DNA from: Candidatus Methanoperedens sp.
Lineage (GTDB): Archaea; Halobacteriota; Methanosarcinia; Methanosarcinales; Methanoperedenaceae
DNA length: 51,926 nt
Assembly (NCBI GenBank): GCA_023249105.1
Contig: JAHFDG010000024.1
Coordinates: forward strand, 1 to 51,926
Reading direction: 5' to 3'
Under the pieces are notes generated by a model. That model saw only the letters and a program-made list of their open reading frames with translations. It searched no databases and was not told the origin of the DNA. Positions 7,474 to 15,144 of the stretch are shown piece after piece. Every line of letters starts with the position of its first letter. The first letter of the stretch is position 1. Both the position numbers and the translations under genes were made by a program.

Positions 7474-7854
7474 ATGAAATTAAAAGAAGTTGAGATAATA
7501 GTCATGAGCGATGAAGAATACGGGGAACACCTGAACCAGTTGTTTGAAAGGGTCAAACGGGGCGAAATACATGAACCGGAACCCCATGAGATTTTGGCGC
7601 GCACAGCAGAGGATATTGGAAAGATATTGACGCGCGAGCGCCTGCGCTTACTTTCGGTTATCAAGGAAAAGAAACCGGAATCTATAAGCGAACTTGCAAG
7701 AATTCTGAAACGCAAGGAATCAAATGTGCACAATGACCTGACTTTCTTAGAAGGTATCGGTCTTCTTGAGCTGAAAGAAAGTAAGAATCATGTCAGGAAA
7801 GCGCCGGCTGTTGATTACGATGCGCTGCATATTACTGTTCCACTGACAGCGTAG
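7474..7854 (+). CDS. Winged-helix regulator of the HVO_A0114 type (antitoxin-like)
   Basis: I choose ATG 7474, four bases after GGAGG (126 aa). The C-terminal half is a winged HTH: LTRERLRLLSVIKEKKPESI, SELARILKRKESNVHNDLTF, LEGIGLLEL, then the wing and a final YDALHITVPL. This order is typical of the haloarchaeal HVO_A0114 group, which often regulates toxin genes or acts as antitoxin. It is divergent from SIR2-HD, with 104 bp between the two start codons, so it is a plausible local regulator of that gene. The next gene is convergent. Confidence 0.72.
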   Translation: MKLKEVEIIVMSDEEYGEHLNQLFERVKRGEIHEPEPHEILARTAEDIGKILTRERLRLLSVIKEKKPESISELARILKRKESNVHNDLTFLEGIGLLELKESKNHVRKAPAVDYDALHITVPLTA

Positions 7855-7857
7855 TGC

Positions 7858-8205
7858 TCACTCAAACTCCACAATCGCTTTTTTCGCGCCTATCGGAGTA
7901 ATCAGAGCCTGTGTACCTTTCTCAATATGATACGACTCTCGAAGCTCCTTCGGAAGCCGTAGCAGTAGTATTTTTCCACTCTCGCTTAGTTTTCTCTTGT
8001 ATAAAGCCTGCCCTCTTGGCGCAACACCAAGCGCGGCTTTTAATCCCTTCTCTATTTTGTGTATGGAATCCGGATGGTTTATGTAGATTTTTCTGCCCGT
8101 ACTTTTATGCCTCCTGACAAGAACGTCTGTAATAACCACAGGGATGCCATAGTTTTCAATTACAACGTCTTCGTATACATCTTCAAACTCGATATTCTTT
8201 TTCAT
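7858..8205 (-). CDS. AbrB/SpoVT-like C-terminal domain protein, 115 aa
   Basis: The last 40 residues (ILLLRLPKELRESYHIEKGT, ALITPIGAKKAIVEFE) resemble a swapped-hairpin AbrB half-barrel, the DNA-binding module of many antitoxins. The first 75 residues hold a second, weaker beta-rich unit (VVITDVLVRRHKSTGRKIYI) and a basic linker. GAGGTG six bases before ATG supports the start. It lies 4 bp downstream of the 125-aa gene, so the two are almost certainly one operon. An antitoxin or regulator role is inferred. Confidence 0.55.
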   Translation of the reverse strand: MKKNIEFEDVYEDVVIENYGIPVVITDVLVRRHKSTGRKIYINHPDSIHKIEKGLKAALGVAPRGQALYKRKLSESGKILLLRLPKELRESYHIEKGTQALITPIGAKKAIVEFE

Positions 8206-8209
8206 ATTT

Positions 8210-8587
8210 TCACCTCTGTAAAGTGCGTTTTTTCTTTCGATTGAGTATGGTTATGACAACAATAAGTCCCTGATCGGACTCTTCGATGCCTATGATGCAT
8301 GGATAGAGATGCTCATTCAATTCCGATTCGCACAGGTATCTTGTTGGAAAATATTCAGTGTTATGAAGCTCTTTTCTTTTTATCTCAGGATTGATCAGAA
8401 TTTGTTTTATAAACTCAAATAACTGGAAAGGATTTATGTCCCATCTATCATACGCTCTGTTGTCTCTGTAAATATGCTCATCTATACCTATGCGTTCTTC
8501 TGATGCCAATTTTTTAACAAGCTCCTGGATTTGCTTTTTTTCTTTGTTATCCAGATGTACTACTCTGTATGGTTCTTCCTCAGGCAT
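8210..8587 (-). CDS. Unknown 125-aa protein, possible toxin partner
   Basis: I prefer ATG 8585-8587 (MPEEEPYRVVHLDNKEKKQI) over the far upstream start at 8623. The protein is soluble and alpha/beta: a helical basic N-terminal half, a WDINPFQLFEFIKQIL segment, then strands PCIIGIEESDQGLIVVITIL and a basic tail RKKKRTLQR. I do not recognise the family. The size, basic tail and 4-bp spacing to a downstream AbrB-like gene resemble toxin-first toxin-antitoxin pairs, but nothing proves toxicity. Confidence 0.5.
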   Translation of the reverse strand: MPEEEPYRVVHLDNKEKKQIQELVKKLASEERIGIDEHIYRDNRAYDRWDINPFQLFEFIKQILINPEIKRKELHNTEYFPTRYLCESELNEHLYPCIIGIEESDQGLIVVITILNRKKKRTLQR

Positions 8588-8745
8588 CGTACAAAAAAGG
8601 TATGTTTTAGTATATAAATACACGCCTGATTTTCAGTTTCAAAAAAGATTTTTGGCTTTCTATTCTCTATACGAGCATGAAATCCATATTATCGTGCGGT
8701 CGCAAACCTCGGTCAGCGCCTGCATATACCGATTTTACATGGCGC

Positions 8746-9309
8746 TTACCATGGAATTCTCCTCGCCATATCGCAATAATACTTCAACTTGCAGCTATGC
8801 TCTATCTGCGCCGTGACAAAATATGCTTCCTCAATTGTTTTCCCGGCTGCGAAAGTGCCGTGGGCAAAAACGATAACGCCTTTGTGGTCTTTCAGCGCTC
8901 CCGAAGTGTTATCCGCAAGTTCTTTTGTCCCGAAGCTGCCCCTCACCACAGGAATCTCATGCAGGATATACTGCCCTTCGCTGTCAGGAGGTATTATCTT
9001 ATCATGTCCCAGCAGCGACTCGATGACCGAAAATGCGGGATGGGCATGGACAACCGCAAGCGCCGCTGTATTCTTATAAATCGCCCTGTGAATCGGGCTT
9101 TCAGATGAAGCGATGCTGTCAGGGCTTGAAGGCTTATCGATATCCACCTCCACAACACTGTCCTCATTTATCTCATCAAGAGGCGTGCCGCTTTTTGTGA
9201 TAAACATCCTGCCGCCTGCGCGCACGCTCATATTCCCGAAATTCGACTCAACAAGCCCGCGCTCCACAAGCTTCTTTCCGAATTTTGCCATGTCCTGCCA
9301 CATTTTCAT
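8746..9309 (-). CDS. Class II aldolase/adducin family protein (FucA-like)
   Basis: About 187 aa of the zinc-dependent fuculose-phosphate aldolase family. ESNFGNMSVRAGGRMFITKSG is the substrate loop, HAHPAFSVIESL carries two zinc His, and FAHGTFAAGKTIEEAY carries the third. A catalytic Glu is expected in the DSEGQYILHE region. I choose ATG 9307-9309, which overlaps the upstream stop as ATGA; ATG 9303 fits the AAGGA spacing slightly better. It is coupled translationally to the LigD-type phosphoesterase gene upstream, an odd pairing. The substrate is unknown. Confidence 0.82.
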   Translation of the reverse strand: MKMWQDMAKFGKKLVERGLVESNFGNMSVRAGGRMFITKSGTPLDEINEDSVVEVDIDKPSSPDSIASSESPIHRAIYKNTAALAVVHAHPAFSVIESLLGHDKIIPPDSEGQYILHEIPVVRGSFGTKELADNTSGALKDHKGVIVFAHGTFAAGKTIEEAYFVTAQIEHSCKLKYYCDMARRIPW

Positions 9310-9752
9310 TTCCTTTTGAAAAAAAGCCACGAATCCTTTCCCCTGAACCTGGTTTTAATCAGGGCATACCTGCCTGTTAACTTTTTTCCCCTTAACTCAA
9401 AGAGCAGCTCATTATCCTTCTCGCTTTCAAGAATGAACTCGCCTTTATCCCATATCCGCACAGTCCCGGCGCCGTACATCCCCTCAGGTATCGTGCCTTC
9501 AAAATCGGCATACTCAAGCGGATGGTCTTCAGTCTGGATTGCAAGGCGCTTTTCACCCTCTTTGGCCGGCGGCTCCTTTGGAACAGCCCACGAGCGAAGC
9601 ACTCCTCCCATCTCAAGCCGCAGGTCATAATGCAAATGCCTGGCATCGTGTTCATGGATCACAAAAACATTCCCTGCATGTGGTTTAACGCTGCCTTTCG
9701 GTTCAGGTGATTTTGAAAAATCCCTTAATTTATAATATTCATCAAGCTGCAT
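9306..9752 (-). CDS. Stand-alone LigD-type 3'-phosphoesterase
   Basis: A 148-aa protein consisting only of the PE domain found at the N-terminus of bacterial LigD. FVIHEHDARHLHYDLRLEMG holds the metal and catalytic His/Asp/Arg set. LRSWAVPKEPPAKEGEKRLA, EDHPLEYADFEGTIPEGMYG and GTVRIWDKGEF are the other hallmark blocks, and it ends in WLFFKRK. It removes 3'-phosphates or a 3'-ribonucleotide from DNA ends during repair. No ligase or Ku gene is next to it, but nth lies immediately upstream (4 bp), suggesting a small DNA-repair operon. Confidence 0.92.
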   Translation of the reverse strand: MQLDEYYKLRDFSKSPEPKGSVKPHAGNVFVIHEHDARHLHYDLRLEMGGVLRSWAVPKEPPAKEGEKRLAIQTEDHPLEYADFEGTIPEGMYGAGTVRIWDKGEFILESEKDNELLFELRGKKLTGRYALIKTRFRGKDSWLFFKRK

Positions 9753-9756
9753 AACA

Positions 9757-10386
9757 TCACCCGAAAGTAAATGCGCTCTGGCACAGCTTATTCAACACGC
9801 ATACTTCGCATTTCGGTTTCTTAGCATCGCAGACCTGCCTCCCGTGCTGAATCAGCAGCAGCGCGAAAATATCCCATCCATTTTTCGGGATGATTTTCAT
9901 CAGGTCTTTTTCAATCTTTTCAGGGTCGGTGTTCGCTGACAGGCCAAGCCTTGCAGATAACCTTTTCACATGCGTATCTACCGCAATGCCCTCAATTTTC
10001 CCGAATGCGCCCGATAATACGATGTTTGCCGTCTTCCTGGCAACTCCCGGCAGCGTGATAAGGTCTTCCATCGTATACGGGACTTTTGAATTGAATTTTT
10101 CAACCAGTATCTCGCACATTTTTTTAATGTTTTTTGCCTTGTTCCTGTAAAAACCAGTTGAGTAGATGTCTTTTTCAAGCTCTCCCTGCGTGGTTTTCAT
10201 ATAATCATGCGGCGTCCTGTATTTCGTAAAAAGGGTTTTTGTGACTTTATTTATCTGCTTATCCGTGCTCTGCGCCGAAAGGATTGTGGCAACCAGGAGC
10301 TCAAGGGGATTTGAAAAATCAAGAGCTATCTTTACATCCGGATACTCTTTTTTCAACAGCGCAATTATCTCACCAGCATTATCCAT
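9757..10386 (-). CDS. nth: Endonuclease III (DNA glycosylase/AP lyase)
   Basis: Full-length Nth. It has the helix-hairpin-helix LPGVARKTANIVLS with the catalytic Lys, the catalytic Asp in AVDTHVKRLSARLGL, and the C-terminal [4Fe-4S] cysteines C-x6-C-x2-C-x5-C (CDAKKPKCEVCVLNKLC). It removes oxidised pyrimidines from DNA. The frame is open to 10434, but a TATA-like ATTATATATTTAA lies only about 20 bp above that codon, so I choose ATG 10384-10386. It is followed after 4 bp by the LigD-type phosphoesterase. Confidence 0.93.
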   Translation of the reverse strand: MDNAGEIIALLKKEYPDVKIALDFSNPLELLVATILSAQSTDKQINKVTKTLFTKYRTPHDYMKTTQGELEKDIYSTGFYRNKAKNIKKMCEILVEKFNSKVPYTMEDLITLPGVARKTANIVLSGAFGKIEGIAVDTHVKRLSARLGLSANTDPEKIEKDLMKIIPKNGWDIFALLLIQHGRQVCDAKKPKCEVCVLNKLCQSAFTFG

Positions 10387-10482
10387 GTTTTCTATTATCA
10401 CTTGCAAAATAGTTAAGAGTTTTGACCGATACATATAAATTACAGTATTGTTAAATATATAATTAAAGTGGAGGTAAAATTT

Positions 10483-10672
10483 ATGGTAAAGAAAACAAAA
10501 TCCAAACCCGCAAAAGCGAAGAAGACAATAACAAAGAAGACAAAGTAAGCGGGCAAAGCCTGAAAAAGGCGAGATGTATTACTGTGAAGCCTGCGGAAGC
10601 GAGGTCGTCTGCGTAGAAGACAGCGCGGGTTCGATTCTCTGCTGCGATGAACCAATGTGCCTGGTCTGCTGA
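10483..10672 (+). pseudogene. Desulforedoxin/rubredoxin-like small protein, apparently frameshifted
   Basis: ATG 10483 follows a GGAGGT site and encodes 21 residues, mostly Lys/Thr/Ala, then stops at 10546-10548. In the +1 frame the sequence continues as SKRAKPEKGEMYYCEACGSE and ends in a Cys-rich domain (YYCEACG ... ILCCDEPMCLVC, stop at 10670-10672). This resembles the desulfoferrodoxin N-terminal iron site (CxxC ... CC). A Lys-rich tail plus this domain as one 60-odd-aa protein would make sense, so a one-base shift has split it. If the shift is a sequencing error the gene is real; otherwise a 32-aa product from ATG 10574 remains possible. Confidence 0.6.
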
Positions 10673-10684
10673 TAATAGTCTGAA

Positions 10685-10714
10685 TTTTATTTTTTATTTA
10701 TTTTTTACTTTTTT
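10685..10714 (+). terminator. T-rich archaeal terminator
   Basis: A run of TTTTATTTTTTATTTATTTT followed by further T-tracts begins 13 bp after the rubredoxin-like stop on plus. Oligo-T tracts are the normal termination signal in archaea. It separates this gene from the convergent midA. Confidence 0.65.
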
Positions 10715-10719
10715 CCTGA

Positions 10720-11817
10720 TTACTTAATCTGCCACCGGCTCCGGTATTTCAATCCTGAAAGTTCGCTGCAATCCACTCCTTTCTTCTGAATCAGGATTTT
10801 GAAGGTTTCTCCCATCTCCATCATCAGGTTCTTCACCGGCAGCATTTTTTTAAGATAATTTTCAGGTTCATTTTCCTGCAAACTTTTCAGGTATTCTTCA
10901 ATCCCAAGCCCCATCAGGAAATGCGACTGGTCTGTGAAACCGCAGAGTTCCAGCCCGTTTTTGCGGCCCCAGTGAACAAGCGCCGAGAAATTCACATGGG
11001 ATGTAATATCCTGCTCTCCGATATGCAAAAATGGAGTCTCATTTGTGGTATGATTATAATAGCACATCAAGGTCCCCCTATTCCTGTAATCCTGGTATAA
11101 TTCATAAGACGGGTAGCCGTAATCTATTGTTATAACAAATCCTTTTTTCAGGGAAGTTCCGAGCTCTTTTATCCATTTTATCGCGTCAAGGTTTACCTCA
11201 GTCCTGTACCCTTCTGGTAAAACCACCCCGATTTCATCAAAATAATTTTTAAGCTCGAATGATGCGGGTTTCAATATCTCGATAAAACCGTTCTCATAAC
11301 CAACAAAGACTTCCATCAGTTCATTTTCCATCACAACCAGGTGCACCGGAAATGCATCCACAAGCTCGTTTGAGAAAATGCATCCTGTAATTCCCCGAAG
11401 CCCTTCAATAGAATCATGCCAGGTAACCTTTTCGTGAAGTAACTTTCTTTGTTCCTTGCGCATTGCCGGGCTTTTTTCGATTATGCAATAATTGAGCTTG
11501 TTATACAGTTCCTCATTTTTTTTTAGATATGCGAGGACATCGCCGGAAAGAAGACCCATGCCAGCCCCCATCTCTACGACTGTGAACTCTTTTTCGCCAA
11601 GGATGCGCCACATCTCTTCAAGCTGCCTGCCTATCATTTCCCCGAAAACAGGTGTCAGGTTGGGGCTTGTGTAGTAATCCCCTGTTTTTCCGATTTTATC
11701 CCTGGAAGAGGTATAATAACCAAGCCCCGGATAATACAGCGCCATTTCCATAAAATCGCGAAAGGAAATAGCGCCGAACTGCTGGATTTTTTGTATTATG
11801 ATTTCGGATAAGGACAT
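10720..11817 (-). CDS. MidA/NDUFAF7-family SAM-dependent protein arginine methyltransferase
   Basis: A 365-aa member of the DUF185/Methyltransf_28 family. The hallmark N-terminus is present (FRDFMEMALYYPGLGYYTS, then GKTGDYYTSPNLTPVFGEMI), with the SAM-binding VVEMGAGMGLLSGDVLAYL, and ELVDAFPVHLV in the middle. Mitochondrial NDUFAF7 methylates an arginine of complex I subunit NDUFS2. A similar action on an archaeal complex-I-like enzyme (Fpo) is inference. Length and motifs are complete. It stands alone, between a convergent small gene and a secreted phosphodiesterase. Confidence 0.9.
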   Translation of the reverse strand: MSLSEIIIQKIQQFGAISFRDFMEMALYYPGLGYYTSSRDKIGKTGDYYTSPNLTPVFGEMIGRQLEEMWRILGEKEFTVVEMGAGMGLLSGDVLAYLKKNEELYNKLNYCIIEKSPAMRKEQRKLLHEKVTWHDSIEGLRGITGCIFSNELVDAFPVHLVVMENELMEVFVGYENGFIEILKPASFELKNYFDEIGVVLPEGYRTEVNLDAIKWIKELGTSLKKGFVITIDYGYPSYELYQDYRNRGTLMCYYNHTTNETPFLHIGEQDITSHVNFSALVHWGRKNGLELCGFTDQSHFLMGLGIEEYLKSLQENEPENYLKKMLPVKNLMMEMGETFKILIQKKGVDCSELSGLKYRSRWQIK

Positions 11818-11858
11818 AAATAAGGATTCATCTTAACAAATTGGATATAAAGCCGACT

Positions 11859-14405
11859 TTAACTAAACGGCGTGGGAAAGTTGCATGAAAAATCATGGCT
11901 GCTATTTCCTGAATCAAAACCTGAGATAATTCTCTGCAGTGAATAACCCGGCTCGCAGTCTGGGGCGTTATCATTTTTATTCAGGTCTCCTTCTTCTCCA
12001 AGACCCCATTCAATTCTATCTACAAGCTCATTATTTTCATTTAAAATTGAGAGAGATGCACCAGTGTTGTGCAGCCTTAAACATACAGGATTTTTCCCAG
12101 GACCTAAACTTGAATTTGTGCTATTGTGATATACAAAGCTTGGTGCAATAGAATACCGTTCAAAAAATCCATTTTCAGAGTCGGCAATTACAAAGTAACT
12201 TTTAGGAGCTATTTTTGTTGGATATCCATAAGGTATTGTGAAATTTCTTATAGCTCCTGAATAAGATTTTGTCTCTATCCTCCATCCGCCGGTATCTATT
12301 TCTGCGTTTGTAGGATTGTAAAGCTCAATCCATTCATAATCCCATTTCGCGTTGCTTTGAATTATGTCATCATAGTAGACCTCGTTGATTACGATATTTT
12401 CAGCTAAAGAATCTTGTACAGGCAAAACAATGCCGTTAGCATTGGGCATTGAGAAGCCGAGCAGGTTAGCAATAGTTGGAGCAATATCGACAGTGCTGGC
12501 AGAGGTTAAGGTACCGCGCCTTATGCCCGGTCCTGAGATAATGAGAGGGACATAAGAATCCTCAGGATTGAGGTTGCCATGGTCGCCAAGGTACGAGTGG
12601 CTTTCGAAATAGTAGCCTCCTGAATAATTGGCTAATAATATTAAATCTCCGCTCCTCTCGGAATCAAGTTTAGAAATTCTGTTAACTGCATCCACATACT
12701 CGCTTCTCCCATTGAAATAATCAGCAAGAGAAAGAGTGTAAGGCGTGCCATCGGCATATTCCTTGTAAACCCTGTAACCGTTGGAATTTTGATACCTTAT
12801 TAAAACATTATCAACATAAGCTTGGGAGTAAAATGCATGACCTGCAGGCTGAATATCCTCCCAGCGCGGCAATGCACCCCAGGTGCCGTCAAGAGATGAA
12901 CTATCGTTGAGAACTAAGTTGCTCTGTATGTAAATCTCTTCGCTTCCGCCGCCATCGCCGCCGACATAGTAATCATGCTCACTATTTATGCCTAAAGTAT
13001 TTTCGTAATAGCCATTAGCTTCTAAGACATTGGCAAACTGATCCGAGTCAATATTTCTGTTGGAATTGACCCCAGTCTGTCCGTGGTCTGATGTAACTAC
13101 GAAAATAGTTTCATCCACGATTGCCTGACCGTAGAAGTCTTTTAGTCTGCCTATCTGGACATCAACATTGTTAAGCACCTCGGTGGTTGAATCCGGACCC
13201 ATCCGATGACTCCATATATCATTACCTGCCAGCCAGATTACTGTCAGGTTGAAATTTCTGTTGTCGGGCCAAATGGTATTGTCTAGAATATCGTCTATAA
13301 CGTCTGCATCACCTTCTTTACAAAGGAAACCAGTTCCTTTACAAGTTCCCCAACTTATTACTGCACTGACCGATAAATCTGAGGTAGTAGCTCCGCGGTC
13401 AACAAATTCAGTGAAAACACGAGAAATCATCGGGGGTGGCATGTCCTCATAGATTGTATTAACTTGCAAATCATTATTTACAGCATCGCGAATAAGACTG
13501 TCCCAAAGACCATAATAGTCAGTATATTCATGCGTGTTTTTATCGAAAACTCCTGCCGATGCTATCCCGTGCTTGCCTGGATACGTTCCCGTCAAGATGC
13601 TTGGATGATTTACTACGGTTATTGTCGGGAAAACATTAACCGCATTTACAAATTTTACTCCGTTATTTATCATCCAGGAAAGGTTGCCGCTCGGGTTATC
13701 CGCAGCTACCTGATAAAGTTTATCAGCCCTTGCACCGTCAACAATAATTAAAACTGCTTTTCTTGGCTCTGGATTTGAAGTAACTGTGAAAGTAATTTGC
13801 CGCTCGACTGATTGAGCTGTTACTGATTGAGTGCTTACTGCGCCACTTTCGGAAAGCAAAACAATTACTGGAATGGAAAAAGTCTGTCCTTCTTGAATAT
13901 CATTTGGAACAGTTATATCGATTCTTTCTGTTTTGACCCCCTGAGAAATTTTTTTCTTTAACTGTTTTTCTTTATCAGCGTATATTTTCATCTCATTTAA
14001 AGTAAAATTTTTTGTTTTAGCGCGTGAAAAGAATTCCGGCTTCAGTTCCTCTTTTTCACGTTTTGCTCCACCAACAGGGGTTAAAGTTTTACCTATCTGC
14101 TTATATTCTTTCTTGTCAACCTTGGCTTCTTGTTTGTTAACTTTTTTGAAAGGATTTTCAAATTCTACCGCATCAAAATTAATCGATTTATTCTCAATAT
14201 TAAGATTAGATATAGTAACCCAGATGCTCAAAGTACCCCCAGGTTTAACTTGAGATGCAGAGGACACATTTATTTCGACAAAGTTTGAAGTAGCGTGAGC
14301 ACCGGATATAAAAATAAATGAAACGACGAAGAAAATTACCAACAACAATCTTATTTGTCTAGCTGTACTATTTATGTATTCAAGAATATAATTTTTCATT
14401 TTCAT
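11859..14405 (-). CDS. Secreted NPP-type phosphodiesterase/alkaline phosphatase with lamin-tail domain
   Basis: An 848-aa extracellular protein with a signal peptide or anchor at 19-38. Residues 40-210 form a beta domain interrupted by a Lys-rich stretch (about 85-165). Residues 216-665 form the phosphodiesterase: IIVDGARAD with metal ligand Asp223, FPTITVVNHPSILTGTYPG with the likely nucleophile Thr263, TSDHGQTG, and YLGDHGNLN. Residues 680-840 are a lamin-tail (LTD) domain (INEVYYDD ... DYEWIELYNPT), common in secreted nucleases and phosphatases. It likely cleaves extracellular phosphoesters. GAGGTG before ATG supports the start. Its ribosome-binding site overlaps the stop of the small membrane protein gene upstream. 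Confidence 0.87.
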   Translation of the reverse strand: MKMKNYILEYINSTARQIRLLLVIFFVVSFIFISGAHATSNFVEINVSSASQVKPGGTLSIWVTISNLNIENKSINFDAVEFENPFKKVNKQEAKVDKKEYKQIGKTLTPVGGAKREKEELKPEFFSRAKTKNFTLNEMKIYADKEKQLKKKISQGVKTERIDITVPNDIQEGQTFSIPVIVLLSESGAVSTQSVTAQSVERQITFTVTSNPEPRKAVLIIVDGARADKLYQVAADNPSGNLSWMINNGVKFVNAVNVFPTITVVNHPSILTGTYPGKHGIASAGVFDKNTHEYTDYYGLWDSLIRDAVNNDLQVNTIYEDMPPPMISRVFTEFVDRGATTSDLSVSAVISWGTCKGTGFLCKEGDADVIDDILDNTIWPDNRNFNLTVIWLAGNDIWSHRMGPDSTTEVLNNVDVQIGRLKDFYGQAIVDETIFVVTSDHGQTGVNSNRNIDSDQFANVLEANGYYENTLGINSEHDYYVGGDGGGSEEIYIQSNLVLNDSSSLDGTWGALPRWEDIQPAGHAFYSQAYVDNVLIRYQNSNGYRVYKEYADGTPYTLSLADYFNGRSEYVDAVNRISKLDSERSGDLILLANYSGGYYFESHSYLGDHGNLNPEDSYVPLIISGPGIRRGTLTSASTVDIAPTIANLLGFSMPNANGIVLPVQDSLAENIVINEVYYDDIIQSNAKWDYEWIELYNPTNAEIDTGGWRIETKSYSGAIRNFTIPYGYPTKIAPKSYFVIADSENGFFERYSIAPSFVYHNSTNSSLGPGKNPVCLRLHNTGASLSILNENNELVDRIEWGLGEEGDLNKNDNAPDCEPGYSLQRIISGFDSGNSSHDFSCNFPTPFS

Positions 14406-14409
14406 TTTT

Positions 14410-14730
14410 TCACCTCAAAGCCGAAGTATAACCTTCTATTGCCAATGAAATAACAATTAAACCTAATGTGACAATACTTATTAAAAACGATTTTTTCACA
14501 TTCTTCGTAAATTTATAAACAATAAAAAATGAAATTAAAAAGGGTGGAAGAAAAAGAATGGTAAAAATCATTCTTGCAGGGTGCTCTGAAGGTAAATATT
14601 GCTCTACTATTGAATGACCTGATTTTGAATTTAAACTTAAAACAATTCCGTAGTAAAAAATATATGCAGATACAAACGCTAAAATATAAATACCAATTTC
14701 TTTTATTATTTTTTCTGTTTTCATTTTCAT
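14410..14730 (-). CDS. Small membrane protein, paralogue A (106 aa, three TM)
   Basis: The protein has three hydrophobic segments: IGIYILAFVSAYIFYYGIVL, MIFTILFLPPFLISFFIVY, and SFLISIVTLGLIVISLAI. It ends EGYTSALR. It is a clear paralogue of the next gene (matching IIKEIG, FLPxFLISFF, KKSFLISI and EGYxSALR). The stop TGA lies inside the GAGGTGA ribosome-binding site of the phosphodiesterase gene, so the genes are coupled. No family is recognised. Confidence 0.65.
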   Translation of the reverse strand: MKMKTEKIIKEIGIYILAFVSAYIFYYGIVLSLNSKSGHSIVEQYLPSEHPARMIFTILFLPPFLISFFIVYKFTKNVKKSFLISIVTLGLIVISLAIEGYTSALR

Positions 14731-14734
14731 CTTT

Positions 14735-15034
14735 TCACCTCAAAGCTGAAGAATAACCTTCTAAAAAGAATGAAAAAATAATTAAACCGTCTATGATAAT
14801 ACTTATTAAAAATGATTTTTTTAAATTCTTTGTTAAAATATAAATAGTAAAAAATGAAATTAAAAATGATGGGAGAAAAATAATATAGAGAGACGGTATT
14901 TCTGGGAAATACCGATCTAACAACCGACCTACTTTTGGACATAACGCTACTAATACATTCCAGAAAAAAATATATGCAACCGCAAATGCAATAACATAAA
15001 CGCCAATTTCTTTTATTATTTTTTTCATTTTCAT
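14735..15034 (-). CDS. Small membrane protein, paralogue B (99 aa, three TM)
   Basis: Same architecture as the gene just downstream: IGVYVIAFAVAYIFFWNVLV, SLYIIFLPSFLISFFTIYIL, SFLISIIIDGLIIFSFFL, then EGYSSALR. The two copies arose by tandem duplication. The repeated unit includes the last codons, the overlapping GAGGTGA signal and the start MKMK of the following gene. No function can be assigned; the link to a secreted phosphodiesterase suggests an envelope role. Confidence 0.65.
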   Translation of the reverse strand: MKMKKIIKEIGVYVIAFAVAYIFFWNVLVALCPKVGRLLDRYFPEIPSLYIIFLPSFLISFFTIYILTKNLKKSFLISIIIDGLIIFSFFLEGYSSALR

Positions 15035-15144
15035 ATCCCCTCATCAACTCGCTTTATTCGCATATGAACCCCGAGCTTCCACTCATGATGCAATCACTAT
15101 TAGTTTCTCGTCATGATACAAAAGTTTTCCTTTGATAGTTTACT

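Noticed and set aside
10440-10655. 71-aa open frame on minus
   Set aside because: It is the antisense shadow of the rubredoxin-like gene, whose Cys motifs and ribosome-binding site lie on plus.
14727-15047. Alternative 106-aa frame over the small membrane protein
   Set aside because: It is out of frame with the clear paralogue, which has the ribosome-binding site and conserved ends.
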